Positions 42,226-52,986 of a DNA stretch of 64,000 bases are shown piece by piece. A program made the translations under genes and the position numbers. Under the pieces are notes generated by a model, which saw nothing but the letters and a program-made list of their open reading frames with translations, searched no databases and was not told the DNA's origin. Within the stretch, counting starts at the first letter, position 1. Each line of letters opens with the position of its first letter. The DNA is taken from contig DIYO01000009.1 of NCBI GenBank assembly GCA_002427755.1, positions 499,296-563,295 of the forward strand, written 5' to 3'. The stretch is from Roseivirga sp. UBA6052 (GTDB lineage Bacteria; Bacteroidota; Bacteroidia; Cytophagales; Cyclobacteriaceae).

Positions 42226-44292
42226 ATGAGAGCCATTCGAATCTTTTTATTATTAATCTTAACAGTCGTAGTAATTGGTTGTGGGTCTTCTAAGACTAAC
42301 TTCCTTGGCATACAAGAACCACCCAAGAAGGCAGCTGCTAGACCTTCAAACCCAACACTAGGCACAACGCAAAATGCTGCTCAATTAGCGGCTAAAGTAG
42401 AAGAAGAGGATAAGACGCCTAAAGTCTTAAAGAGCTATATAGAGGACCAGAATTATGCTTTAGCCATTAAGGATATCGAAAAAGAATTAGAGTCTAACCC
42501 CGATGCCGCAGACCTCAATTACTTTGCCGGAGAGTCCTATCGAAAACTAGGCAAACCTAAGGTAGCCATCCCATATTATGAGAAGGCCATTAATGGTAAT
42601 TATGACAGTGAGGAGTTATACATTAACTACGCGCTCGCATTAAAAAGCTCCGAGAATTATGAAAAGGCCAAGACAGTATTAACAGACTACATTGGTGCAT
42701 CAACAATTGAAATTCACAAAGAAAGAGCCGAAAGAGAATTAAAGAATCTGGCTCAATTGGACAGCATTGCACTTAATGTGAGAAACGTAGATTTAAAAGG
42801 GCTAAGCATCAACAGCGAAAACGCAGAATATAGCCCTTACTTCTTTAACAACGAATTGTACTTCGCAACAGCTAGAGAGTCGAGTCTCTTTGAAAGATAC
42901 GACCAACCCTTCTCTGACATTTATAAAGTGAAGATCTCCAAGCTGGATGCTCAAGAGAATTCACTGAATAAGTTACCGGCAACCATTAACTCAGCCGAAG
43001 TAAACGAAGGATCAATTGCATTTTCTCCTGACGGGAACACCATGATCTTTGCTAAGGGCAATCCAAATGATAAAAAAGGCAGAAGAAGTGTAGACTTGTT
43101 CATTACTACTAAAAAGAATGGAAAATGGTCTACGCCAGTTTCTATGCCAATCAATAATGCTAATGCTTGGGATTCTTCTCCGTCATTCAATCAATCTGGT
43201 CAAACCGTCTACTTTGCTAGCGATAGGCCTGGAGGTTATGGAGGTTCGGATATTTACAGAGCAACTCTTAATGCAAGAGGCAGATGGGCAGATGTTACCA
43301 ACATGGGTGAAGCTATTAATACCGCAGGAGACGAGATGTTTCCTTATGTAGCACCCGACAATAAATTATATTTTGCTTCTGATGGCCATGCGGGATTCGG
43401 CATGTTAGATCTCTTTGCTGCTGAGAATAAAGGAGGTGTTGTTACAATAAAAAACTTAGGCCCTTCATTCAACTCCCCTTCTGATGATTTTGGTTTGGTC
43501 TATTCAGACTATCCTTTTGAAGGTTTCTTTACATCGAACAGAGAAGGCGGAGTAGGTGGAGACGATCTGTATTCATTCGTGGATAACTCTAGCGACCTTA
43601 AAACAATAACCTATGCGCTAAAAGGAACTACTTACCAAAGAAACCCTGATTCTACGCAAGCAATTTTGGGTGATGTAAGGGTAAAGCTTCTTGATGAAAA
43701 TGGAGAAATTGTTGATGATGTTTTGAGCAGCAGAGCCGGCTCATACAGCTTTCCTGTAGAAGCTGAAAAAGAATATACGCTCATTGGAGAAAGAGATGGC
43801 TATTTCAGAGCAAGAAAGATATTTACTACCATTGGAGAGGGTATTCCTCAAGATGAATTGGTCGAAAGGTTCAACGAGAAAATCTTTGAAGAAGATGTCA
43901 CCTTGGACCCAATAGTTCTGGATGCTGCCATTGTGCTTGATAACATTTACTATGACTTGAATAGTGCAGAGATTAGATCAGATGCGGCTGTTGAGCTCGA
44001 CAAACTCGTTCAACTTTTAGTTGATAACCCAGAAATAAAAATTGAATTGAGTTCACATACAGATGCCCGAGCAGATGATGATTTCAATCAGCAACTATCA
44101 CAGCGAAGAGCGCAATCAGCGGTTGATTACATTGCAAGTAAAGGAATTGATGCCAGTAGGCTAGTAGCCAAAGGCTATGGCGAATCACAGCTGATCAATG
44201 GATGTACCAACGACAGAATAGATCAATGTACTGAAGAAGAACACCAACAGAACAGACGTACTGAATTTAAGGTGATAGAAATTGATGAGTAA
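42226..44292 (+). CDS. PorE-like lipoprotein: TPR, beta-propeller, carboxypeptidase-regulatory and OmpA domains
   Basis: A 688-residue outer-membrane-associated lipoprotein (lipobox VIGC, Cys19). Domains in order: TPR helices (about 75-175, FAGESYRKLGKPKVAIPYYEKAI), PD40/WD40-like propeller repeats (about 195-455, IAFSPDGNTMIFAKG, VYFASDRPGGYGGSDIYRA, LYFASDGHAGFGMLDLF) and a carboxypeptidase-regulatory-like domain (about 465-545). An OmpA peptidoglycan-binding domain closes it (about 575-685, SHTDARADDDFNQQLSQRRA). This is the domain set of PorE, a T9SS component of Porphyromonas gingivalis. Other OmpA-family lipoproteins share it, so PorE function is inferred, not shown. Confidence 0.85.
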   Translation: MRAIRIFLLLILTVVVIGCGSSKTNFLGIQEPPKKAAARPSNPTLGTTQNAAQLAAKVEEEDKTPKVLKSYIEDQNYALAIKDIEKELESNPDAADLNYFAGESYRKLGKPKVAIPYYEKAINGNYDSEELYINYALALKSSENYEKAKTVLTDYIGASTIEIHKERAERELKNLAQLDSIALNVRNVDLKGLSINSENAEYSPYFFNNELYFATARESSLFERYDQPFSDIYKVKISKLDAQENSLNKLPATINSAEVNEGSIAFSPDGNTMIFAKGNPNDKKGRRSVDLFITTKKNGKWSTPVSMPINNANAWDSSPSFNQSGQTVYFASDRPGGYGGSDIYRATLNARGRWADVTNMGEAINTAGDEMFPYVAPDNKLYFASDGHAGFGMLDLFAAENKGGVVTIKNLGPSFNSPSDDFGLVYSDYPFEGFFTSNREGGVGGDDLYSFVDNSSDLKTITYALKGTTYQRNPDSTQAILGDVRVKLLDENGEIVDDVLSSRAGSYSFPVEAEKEYTLIGERDGYFRARKIFTTIGEGIPQDELVERFNEKIFEEDVTLDPIVLDAAIVLDNIYYDLNSAEIRSDAAVELDKLVQLLVDNPEIKIELSSHTDARADDDFNQQLSQRRAQSAVDYIASKGIDASRLVAKGYGESQLINGCTNDRIDQCTEEEHQQNRRTEFKVIEIDE

Positions 44293-44314
44293 TAGAAACT
44301 AAAGCAATAGATAG

Positions 44315-44338
44315 GCCTCCTTTTCGGAGGCTTTTTTA
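44315..44338 (+). terminator. Terminator of the PorE-like gene
   Basis: Stem GCCTCC (44315-44320) with GGAGGC (44326-44331), 5-base loop, T-run 44332-44337. The last bases overlap a TATTTTTG (44337-44344), a possible -7 box for purM, but no -33 is seen. Confidence 0.85.
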
Positions 44339-44362
44339 TTTTTGCACCTTAATCCCCTCAAT

Positions 44363-45532
<1,170 letters not shown>

Positions 45533-45697
45533 ACTATCCTGAAACATACTGTTAATTAAATAATCCCAAATTGGGAAAATCTTTACCTAAATGGTAACAT
45601 AATTAGCCATTAACTGTTGTATATAAGCTAATAATCCCGATTTTGGTAGGGTAAATAGCTGGGAACGGTTATTGAACAGTGTCACCTAAACACTAGT

Positions 45698-48600
45698 ATG
45701 TATTTGGTAATTAAGAGGCTTAGACTGCTACTGTCTTGTGCAGTAGTCTTCTTGGGATTGTTGTATCAAACCCAAGCCCAAACCGCTATATCTAGTGCAG
45801 TATTTGACAACGTCACTACCGGCTTAACTACTTCTTCTTACACCGCTAATTCTCCGTCTGATGCTTCTGGAGGAATCTCTTCTTCAACTCCATATTTAGT
45901 GCGTTATGGTGAAGTTCAAAATCAGTTCATTACAAGCTATACTTTAGGCACCACTGTATACAATAACTTTGTATTACCAGATACGCTTATTATTCAAAGA
46001 ACGGATGCTGGTCGCCAACTTATAATTTTCTATGAGTACGACAGAACTGAGACTACACCTAATCCTGATGAAATCTTTCTGGACCCTGAGCAGCAAGAAA
46101 ATGAGGAGGCTTTATACCAAAGTGGATTATCAAATGCGGGTTATGACAACATACTAGTTAACTCCGCCACAAACTTTGCCAATGTAGAACGAGTAGATGT
46201 TATCTATTACCAAGGCGTTGTAACTTCCTCTCCATCAACTGCTGTATTTCCAATAGTCGAGCGAGGTGGTAATGACGATATCCGAGTGGCCGCCATAAGA
46301 GGCCTAGACGCCAATGGCGTTCCTAACGACTTTTACCCAACTGTAATCAGAGTAAGAGACAATGATGGTGATTGGGGTAATCTCTCACAAAGTCATACCT
46401 CACTAGTGTTGAGAAGACAAGATGCCACATCTGATGCCTTACCAGTTCAGGTTCTAGGGTCGCAGAATTTACACGGTACAGCCATTGCCTTTTCTGAATT
46501 TGGAGTTGCTGCCAATGAAATAGTATATGGTTATTCAATTGTAGCAGATGACGTTACGGTTACCGGTAGTGATTTAATTGATTTCAGCAATTCTACAAAC
46601 TACCCAACTAATACAGGATCTGGATCAGGGCTAGATCTTATAGCCGGTATTTCCACTGCCGTAGCCAGTGACCAAAACTTAACAAGAGTAGCAGGACCCG
46701 GTGGCTATAAAACAGCCCTTGATACTTGGTTAAAAGCGAATGCAGGTGTTACCACAGCTACTGATAATTCACTGGTTACAGACTGGCAAGACCAATGGCT
46801 GGGAGATAACGATGCGACTACACTCGGAACTGCACCAACCTTCAGAGATGGGAGCTTTTCTGATGTTCAAGACATTAATTTCAATCCAACAGTGGACTTT
46901 CTAAATGGATTGGAAAGAGGCCTCCAAATTGCCGATGACCAAGCCTTTAATAGTTCTGGTCCCTATTCTACCAAGGGTATTAACATAGCTTTTAGAACCG
47001 GGGCAAACATTACAGCTAAGCAACAGATATATGAGCAGGGAAGCAACGATAAGGGAATCAACGTTTATTTGAGAGGTGGTTCATTATATGTTGGAGGATG
47101 GAACATAACCGATGACAACGGGGGTGGGGCTGGCGATGGTAGTAATTGGGGTTTCAGTTCAATATCTACTAGTTCTATAACTACAGACACTGAATACATT
47201 GTGACACTTGAATTAAATGGCAATGGATCAAGTGGTGGAAGCCTAACCGCATACTTAAATGGTCAAAGCTTTGGTTCAGTCTCAGGTAGTATTGGGCAGT
47301 TATTTTCAGAGACAGATGGTATCGGTCTCGGAGATGTCAATTCTCAATCGCGTTATGACAATGGAATAGTTGATGCTGAATCTTTTTATGGAAGTATTGC
47401 TGAATTTATTTACTGTAATGAGCCTGGTTCATTTAGCACAGCCGTTCGTAACCAAATTGAAAGCTACTTAGCTATTAAATATGGAATCACACTTGACCAA
47501 AGCACACCAATAAACTATGTCAATTCTCAAGGAAGCACCATTTTTAACACAACCGATAATGCCAGTATTGGAGGTTACCTAGAATATAATAATGATATAG
47601 CAGGTATTGGAAGAGATGACGAATCTGAACTACTTCAATTAAGGTCACAAAGTGAAAATGTTGGTTCTATTGTTGAAGTAAATAGAAGCTCTGCTGCCGG
47701 AATTGGAACTGACGATACATGGCTTGTTTGGGGTAATGATGGTGGATCACTTACAGCTAGTCGAAGTGAAACAAAACCTGAAACAATAAATGAAAGACTA
47801 CCAAGAGTATGGCGTGTGGCAGAAGAGAATTCAATGGGCGTCACAGACATCTCCTTCGACCTAACTTCATTGCCAGCGTTGGGAACTGAACCTAGCGATT
47901 TCTCATTGCTAGTAGCCAGTAATTCTTCAAATGGTGACTTTACTAATGCCACAGTTCTTACAGGTGGAACATTCAACGGAAGTGTAATCACATTTAGCAA
48001 TGTGGACTTAAGTGATGGCCAATATTTCACTTTAGGTACCCAGTTCTTTATTTGTACGCCCGGTAATGTTCAAGATGGCCTCTCTCTTTGGCTCAAAGCA
48101 GATGCAGAAACGTATAACGAACCTACGGGTACAACCATAGCAACTGACGGTAATGAAGTAGATTATTGGGGGGATCAAAGCAGAAATAATTTCGATGCAA
48201 CACAAGGAACTAACATTGGCAATAGACCAACTTGGGTAGAAACTGATGTAAACTTTAATCCTGGATTAAATTTTGGTGCAGGAGCAAATGAGACAGGTTT
48301 TAATCTAGGAAACCAATCCATCTTTGCTGAAGAGTCTAATGGTGGAATTCATATGTTCGCAGCGGTTGAACCCGATAACATTTTAACGGGAGGAAACCGA
48401 AATAGGAAGATGGTTGTAAGCTTTGGTAATGATGGAAACAGTGCTTACGGCTTAGGTGTATATGCTGATAGAGGTACTATCGTGGTTGAAGGAGTTGATA
48501 ATTTTAATATTGCTCCAAACGCAGGTAGTTTTATAGTAGATGCCGAAATAAATGACACCGGTGGTTCTAGTGATAACAAGGCGATGTTTGTTGATGGACA

Positions 48601-51600
48601 AATAGATAGTGATACACCTATCAGTGAAGCAAATATAGATGTTGATGACTCTGGTATTGACGAAGCCGATACACATGAGAATGCAGCCGGGCCAGTTTCA
48701 ATTGGAAGATTATCTGAGTCGAATAATCTCGGTAATAACAGCGGAAGAAGGTTCTTTGGAGATATGCAGGAAGTGATTGTCTACAATCAAGCGCTAACAA
48801 CTCTACAAGAACAACAAGTAAGAAGCTATTTGGCCATAAAGTATGGAACTACTTTATCTGATGATAATAACGGAAGCACTCCTGGAGAGACTATTTCTGG
48901 ATCAGTTGAAGAGGGAGATTATGTAGCTTCTGACGGTACCACCATAATATTTGATAGAGTAGATAACGTAGGGTTCACTGAAAATATAGCTGGTATTGGA
49001 AGGGATGATGATACTTGCTTGAATCAAAAGCAATCTCGTTCTGTTAATTCCGGAGCTATTCTAACTGTAGGCTTAGGAGAGATTGCTACGAATAATGCCG
49101 CCAACGCCAATACCTTTGAGGACGATTTAGATTTCTTTACTTGGGGTTCAGATGGGGCGAGCACTGATTTTGCCAACATTACAAGCCTCGGAACACCTGG
49201 AACAGTAACCGAAAGAATGCTCAGAATATGGAGAGCCCAAGATACAGGTAATGTCGGTCCTACGGATATCTCGTTTGATTTAACAAGTCTACCCGGTTAC
49301 TCTACTAATGCAGGAGATTATCAACTGATTGTCGCAAGTGGTGGCGATAACACTTCCTTGGAAAATGGTACAACAATCACTGGTGGTACTTTCAATGGAA
49401 CAGTTCTAACATTTGAAAATGTAAACCTAACAGATGGGCAGTTCTTCACACTGGGAGTAGCTTCAGAACTTTGTGCCCCTGGTGGAGTAGATACAAATAT
49501 GGTCTTGTGGCTAAGACCTGACCTAGGCACGTCAACTACAACCAATGCAACTGCCTTAAATACCTGGACTGACCAATCTACAGCAGGTAATGATGCTACT
49601 CAAGATGGCAATGCACCGGAATTTAGAGATAATGCAACAGATAATATCAACTTCCAACCTACCGTTGACTTTAATGCAACCAACGAAGATAGACTCTCAC
49701 TGGGTGATTTAAATGAAATCAAGTCGACAACAGGTACAGGTAGATATAGTCTTTTTGGTGTAGGCCGAAGAGATGATGCTACGACTAATTACGTATTAGG
49801 ATCTGAAGGTGGAACAAGCAATGAAGACTTACATTTCGGTTACAGGAGTAGTACCGCTGCTACTATTGCCCATTGGGCTAATGACACAGATGTAACAGTG
49901 AATGCCTTTGACTCTCCAAATGTACCGTTCTTAATAGCAGCAACATATGACGGTTCTGGAAGAGTTATTGAAGAAATAAGAGATAGTGATTTCAATAGAA
50001 ATACAGATTCTAATACAACAGATATTTCAGGAACTAAGACCAATTATGTGGGAGACCTCGGTACTGTGGCAAATTACGATGGACTGATTAGTGAAGTTCT
50101 AGTATATAATGGAGCGGTTAGCGATCTTGAAAAACTACGAATCTATAGTTATTTCAGTGTAAAATATGGAATTACTCTTCCTCAAGACAATAACAACAAT
50201 ACAACATTAAACGAAACAATTGGTGCCGGAAGTGTCCAAGAAGGTGATCTCGTAGCTTCAGATGGTACAACTATTATTTGGAATGAAAATAATGGTTATG
50301 CTACCTACCATAATGGCATGGCAGGTATTGGAAGAGATGATGCTGCCTGTCTAAATCAAAAGCAAAGTACGAGTGCCGATGATGGTACAGTGTTGACGAT
50401 TGGTCTTGGTTCAGTTGCTACAGATAATGCGTCAAACACCGGTTTACACGATAATCTAGATTTCTTGGTATGGGGACATGACAATGGGTCTACTTTGCAA
50501 TCTGGTGCCGAGACTTTGGATGTGCCTTCCACAATATCTGAAAGAATGACAAGAGTATGGAGAGTGGAGGACACCGGAAATGTAGGTGCTACTGAAATTC
50601 AATTTGACCTGACAGGTCTAGGATACAGCACAGATGCAAGCGACTTTAGATTAATTATTGCTGGACCGGGTAGTAATGGCGACATGTCTACAGGATCGCT
50701 AACTGCAGGAGGCACTTTAAATGGCAGTGTTCTCTCCTTCACTGGGGTAGACTTAACAGACGGTCAGTACTTTGCTTTGGGTACAGCCCTTACCACTTGC
50801 GGCCCAGGTGGTGTTAATACCAATATTGAGCTATGGCTGAGAGCCGACTTAGAAGTATTCTCCGATGCGGGAACCACAGCTGCCTCAGATAATGATGATG
50901 TTCAACAATGGAACGACCAAAGCTCACCTGCATACAATGCTTCTGAGTCAAATGGTGGTGGTGAATCTACTGTTCCACCAGTATTTGAAAATGACAATAC
51001 ACGTCAAATCAACTACAACCCAACATTGTTCTTCTCAGATCAAAATACCACCAACAACTCCTTCATGGAAACAAGCTCATCTTCTAATGGGGTGAGTGGG
51101 GATATGACATTGATTGCCGTATTCGAAACCGGTCAAAATTCAGGTGCCAATAATGACTTTGAAAACACCCCAGCGCTTATTGGTGCTGGAAGCAATAGTG
51201 CAAATGATGATTATGGACTTGGAGTATACCAAGGAGAAGTTATTGTAAATGCCAATGGGGCTAATGATGATTTCACCGCGAGAAGTGGTGGATCATACAA
51301 CGATAGTGAGCCTTATATTGCTACAGCTACTAGAGTTCAAGCTGCTTCTGGTGCGGTAGAACTTTATGTAAATTCTTTGAATGTAGGCTCAGGAACTTCA
51401 GATGCTACCGCTCTAGACTCAAGAGATACATGGGCCATAGGTAATCAAAGTGATTATGATAATGAAGCCCAGTTCCAAGGTAATATTTCTGAGGTATTGG
51501 TATTTAATGGAGTATTATCCGCTCTAGAACAATCGAGAGTAGAGAGCTATTTAGCTTTAAAATATGGTATCACAAGGTCTAACAACAATAACGGTAATGG

Positions 51601-52735
51601 AGCAGTCAATGAAAATATAGATGGTCTTGTGGATGAAGGAGATTACGTAGCTGCAGATGGTGAAATTGTATGGGACTATGCTGCTCGTGGAGCCACCTTC
51701 TTCAATGATATTGCAGGTATAGGAAGGGATGACCTTTCGTGCTTCGAACAAACTAGATCAAAGAGTGAGAACAATGATGCGATCGTGGACATTCAAATCT
51801 CATCATTCCCAGATAACGATGCTTTCTTTGTTTGGGGTAATGATAATGCCGCTATTGAAGCAATCAACAACAGTGAAAGGCCGGCAACAATTAAATCTAG
51901 GCTTAACAGAGAATGGCAAGCCCAAGAAACAGGTATTGTAGGTACAGTCACTGTGAGTTTTGATTTAGCTGGAATAACCGGCACGCCTTTAGGAGATAAT
52001 AACTTAAACCTAGTTCGAATGATGGTGAGTACTGATGACGACTTCTCAACAGGAGTTACTTTGGTAAGCCCTACTAGTATAGATGCCGTGGCTAAAACCG
52101 TATCATTCGACTATGATTTTACGAGTGGTGAAGGATTCTATTATACCTTAGGTTCAATTGAGAATGATGCCCTCCCTGTTGAGCTCATCTCTTTCGATGC
52201 AAAGTCAGAACCACAATTCGTGAGATTGACATGGGCCACTGCCTCTGAAGAAAATAATGAACTCTTCGCTGTAGAAAGAAGTGTTAATGGAGTTGATTTT
52301 GAATCCATTGGCGTAGTGAATGGTGCAGGAAACAGCAACGACCTAAACTTTTATGAATTCAAAGATTACAATCCGGTGAGAGGGTTCTCATTTTATCGCA
52401 TTGCTCAACAAGACTTTAGCGGAGAAATCACCTATACTGACACTAAAAGCATATTCAGGGAATCGAATGGTGAGTTTGAATTAGACCTTAAATTATACCC
52501 AAATCCAATTCAAAGAGATCAACAACTTAATCTCAAGATTTCTAACCCTTTTGAATCAAATTCAATTATCGTCTCCATCTATGATGTTCAAGGAAATCGA
52601 ATCATTCAGAAGGATATAAAAAATGAATTGAATACGACTAATGTTGACCTTAGAGGACTGAGATCAGGAATCTACTTTGTCAAGCTTCAGGTAAATGGTC
52701 AACAATCAATAACCAAACGTCTGATTATTAAATAG
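45698..52735 (+). CDS. Giant T9SS-exported modular protein, paralogue 1 (four modules)
   Basis: A 2345-residue exported protein. Signal peptide 1-27 (LLLSCAVVFLGLLYQTQAQ). A shared N-terminal domain (about 30-330) has ITSYTLGTTVYNNFVLPDT, NAGYDNILVN and FPIVERGGNDD. Four modules follow, at 46694, 48053, 49472 and 50798 (442-473 residues each): a LamG-like part beginning LWLKAD, SYLAIKYG, the GIGRDD motif, VWGND and an RxxRIWRVxETG region. Then an FN3-like domain (ALPVELISFDAK) and a T9SS type A sorting domain (from about 2262, LYPNP ... KRLIIK). The modules resemble what I recall as DUF8202/LamG proteins. TTG 45617 and CGATTTTG 45638 form a weak promoter. Probable cell-surface adhesin. Confidence 0.88.
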   Translation: MYLVIKRLRLLLSCAVVFLGLLYQTQAQTAISSAVFDNVTTGLTTSSYTANSPSDASGGISSSTPYLVRYGEVQNQFITSYTLGTTVYNNFVLPDTLIIQRTDAGRQLIIFYEYDRTETTPNPDEIFLDPEQQENEEALYQSGLSNAGYDNILVNSATNFANVERVDVIYYQGVVTSSPSTAVFPIVERGGNDDIRVAAIRGLDANGVPNDFYPTVIRVRDNDGDWGNLSQSHTSLVLRRQDATSDALPVQVLGSQNLHGTAIAFSEFGVAANEIVYGYSIVADDVTVTGSDLIDFSNSTNYPTNTGSGSGLDLIAGISTAVASDQNLTRVAGPGGYKTALDTWLKANAGVTTATDNSLVTDWQDQWLGDNDATTLGTAPTFRDGSFSDVQDINFNPTVDFLNGLERGLQIADDQAFNSSGPYSTKGINIAFRTGANITAKQQIYEQGSNDKGINVYLRGGSLYVGGWNITDDNGGGAGDGSNWGFSSISTSSITTDTEYIVTLELNGNGSSGGSLTAYLNGQSFGSVSGSIGQLFSETDGIGLGDVNSQSRYDNGIVDAESFYGSIAEFIYCNEPGSFSTAVRNQIESYLAIKYGITLDQSTPINYVNSQGSTIFNTTDNASIGGYLEYNNDIAGIGRDDESELLQLRSQSENVGSIVEVNRSSAAGIGTDDTWLVWGNDGGSLTASRSETKPETINERLPRVWRVAEENSMGVTDISFDLTSLPALGTEPSDFSLLVASNSSNGDFTNATVLTGGTFNGSVITFSNVDLSDGQYFTLGTQFFICTPGNVQDGLSLWLKADAETYNEPTGTTIATDGNEVDYWGDQSRNNFDATQGTNIGNRPTWVETDVNFNPGLNFGAGANETGFNLGNQSIFAEESNGGIHMFAAVEPDNILTGGNRNRKMVVSFGNDGNSAYGLGVYADRGTIVVEGVDNFNIAPNAGSFIVDAEINDTGGSSDNKAMFVDGQIDSDTPISEANIDVDDSGIDEADTHENAAGPVSIGRLSESNNLGNNSGRRFFGDMQEVIVYNQALTTLQEQQVRSYLAIKYGTTLSDDNNGSTPGETISGSVEEGDYVASDGTTIIFDRVDNVGFTENIAGIGRDDDTCLNQKQSRSVNSGAILTVGLGEIATNNAANANTFEDDLDFFTWGSDGASTDFANITSLGTPGTVTERMLRIWRAQDTGNVGPTDISFDLTSLPGYSTNAGDYQLIVASGGDNTSLENGTTITGGTFNGTVLTFENVNLTDGQFFTLGVASELCAPGGVDTNMVLWLRPDLGTSTTTNATALNTWTDQSTAGNDATQDGNAPEFRDNATDNINFQPTVDFNATNEDRLSLGDLNEIKSTTGTGRYSLFGVGRRDDATTNYVLGSEGGTSNEDLHFGYRSSTAATIAHWANDTDVTVNAFDSPNVPFLIAATYDGSGRVIEEIRDSDFNRNTDSNTTDISGTKTNYVGDLGTVANYDGLISEVLVYNGAVSDLEKLRIYSYFSVKYGITLPQDNNNNTTLNETIGAGSVQEGDLVASDGTTIIWNENNGYATYHNGMAGIGRDDAACLNQKQSTSADDGTVLTIGLGSVATDNASNTGLHDNLDFLVWGHDNGSTLQSGAETLDVPSTISERMTRVWRVEDTGNVGATEIQFDLTGLGYSTDASDFRLIIAGPGSNGDMSTGSLTAGGTLNGSVLSFTGVDLTDGQYFALGTALTTCGPGGVNTNIELWLRADLEVFSDAGTTAASDNDDVQQWNDQSSPAYNASESNGGGESTVPPVFENDNTRQINYNPTLFFSDQNTTNNSFMETSSSSNGVSGDMTLIAVFETGQNSGANNDFENTPALIGAGSNSANDDYGLGVYQGEVIVNANGANDDFTARSGGSYNDSEPYIATATRVQAASGAVELYVNSLNVGSGTSDATALDSRDTWAIGNQSDYDNEAQFQGNISEVLVFNGVLSALEQSRVESYLALKYGITRSNNNNGNGAVNENIDGLVDEGDYVAADGEIVWDYAARGATFFNDIAGIGRDDLSCFEQTRSKSENNDAIVDIQISSFPDNDAFFVWGNDNAAIEAINNSERPATIKSRLNREWQAQETGIVGTVTVSFDLAGITGTPLGDNNLNLVRMMVSTDDDFSTGVTLVSPTSIDAVAKTVSFDYDFTSGEGFYYTLGSIENDALPVELISFDAKSEPQFVRLTWATASEENNELFAVERSVNGVDFESIGVVNGAGNSNDLNFYEFKDYNPVRGFSFYRIAQQDFSGEITYTDTKSIFRESNGEFELDLKLYPNPIQRDQQLNLKISNPFESNSIIVSIYDVQGNRIIQKDIKNELNTTNVDLRGLRSGIYFVKLQVNGQQSITKRLIIK
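46694..52170 (+). repeat. Four tandem coding modules of paralogue 1
   Basis: Starts at 46694 (453 codons), 48053 (473), 49472 (442) and 50798 (about 457). Module 1 begins GPGGYK and lacks the RDD-linked Cys; modules 2-4 begin C-x-P-G and have it. Confidence 0.8.
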
Positions 52736-52986
52736 GTATAGCTGTACCTACAGTTATCAATTTACATTCGATTTCACAACTTTCTCCAATACTGCTCCTT
52801 GATATTTAATATTTTTTACCGACATTGTACGTCCTTTCCTTAAATACCTATAATTGCTGCTTGCACGCAGAATAGTGCTGTACGCAACAATTACCTCCAC
52901 TAAGATATCATAGACTGCATTTGCTAGACTATTAGAATTACACCTCAACCCATGTGTTATTCTTAACAAGTATATGAGCAAGGGCA
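52736..52986. other. Intergenic region between paralogues 1 and 2
   Basis: About 250 bases with no convincing terminator, promoter or small gene. A minus-strand open frame (52757-52987) has no family features and looks random. Confidence 0.4.
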
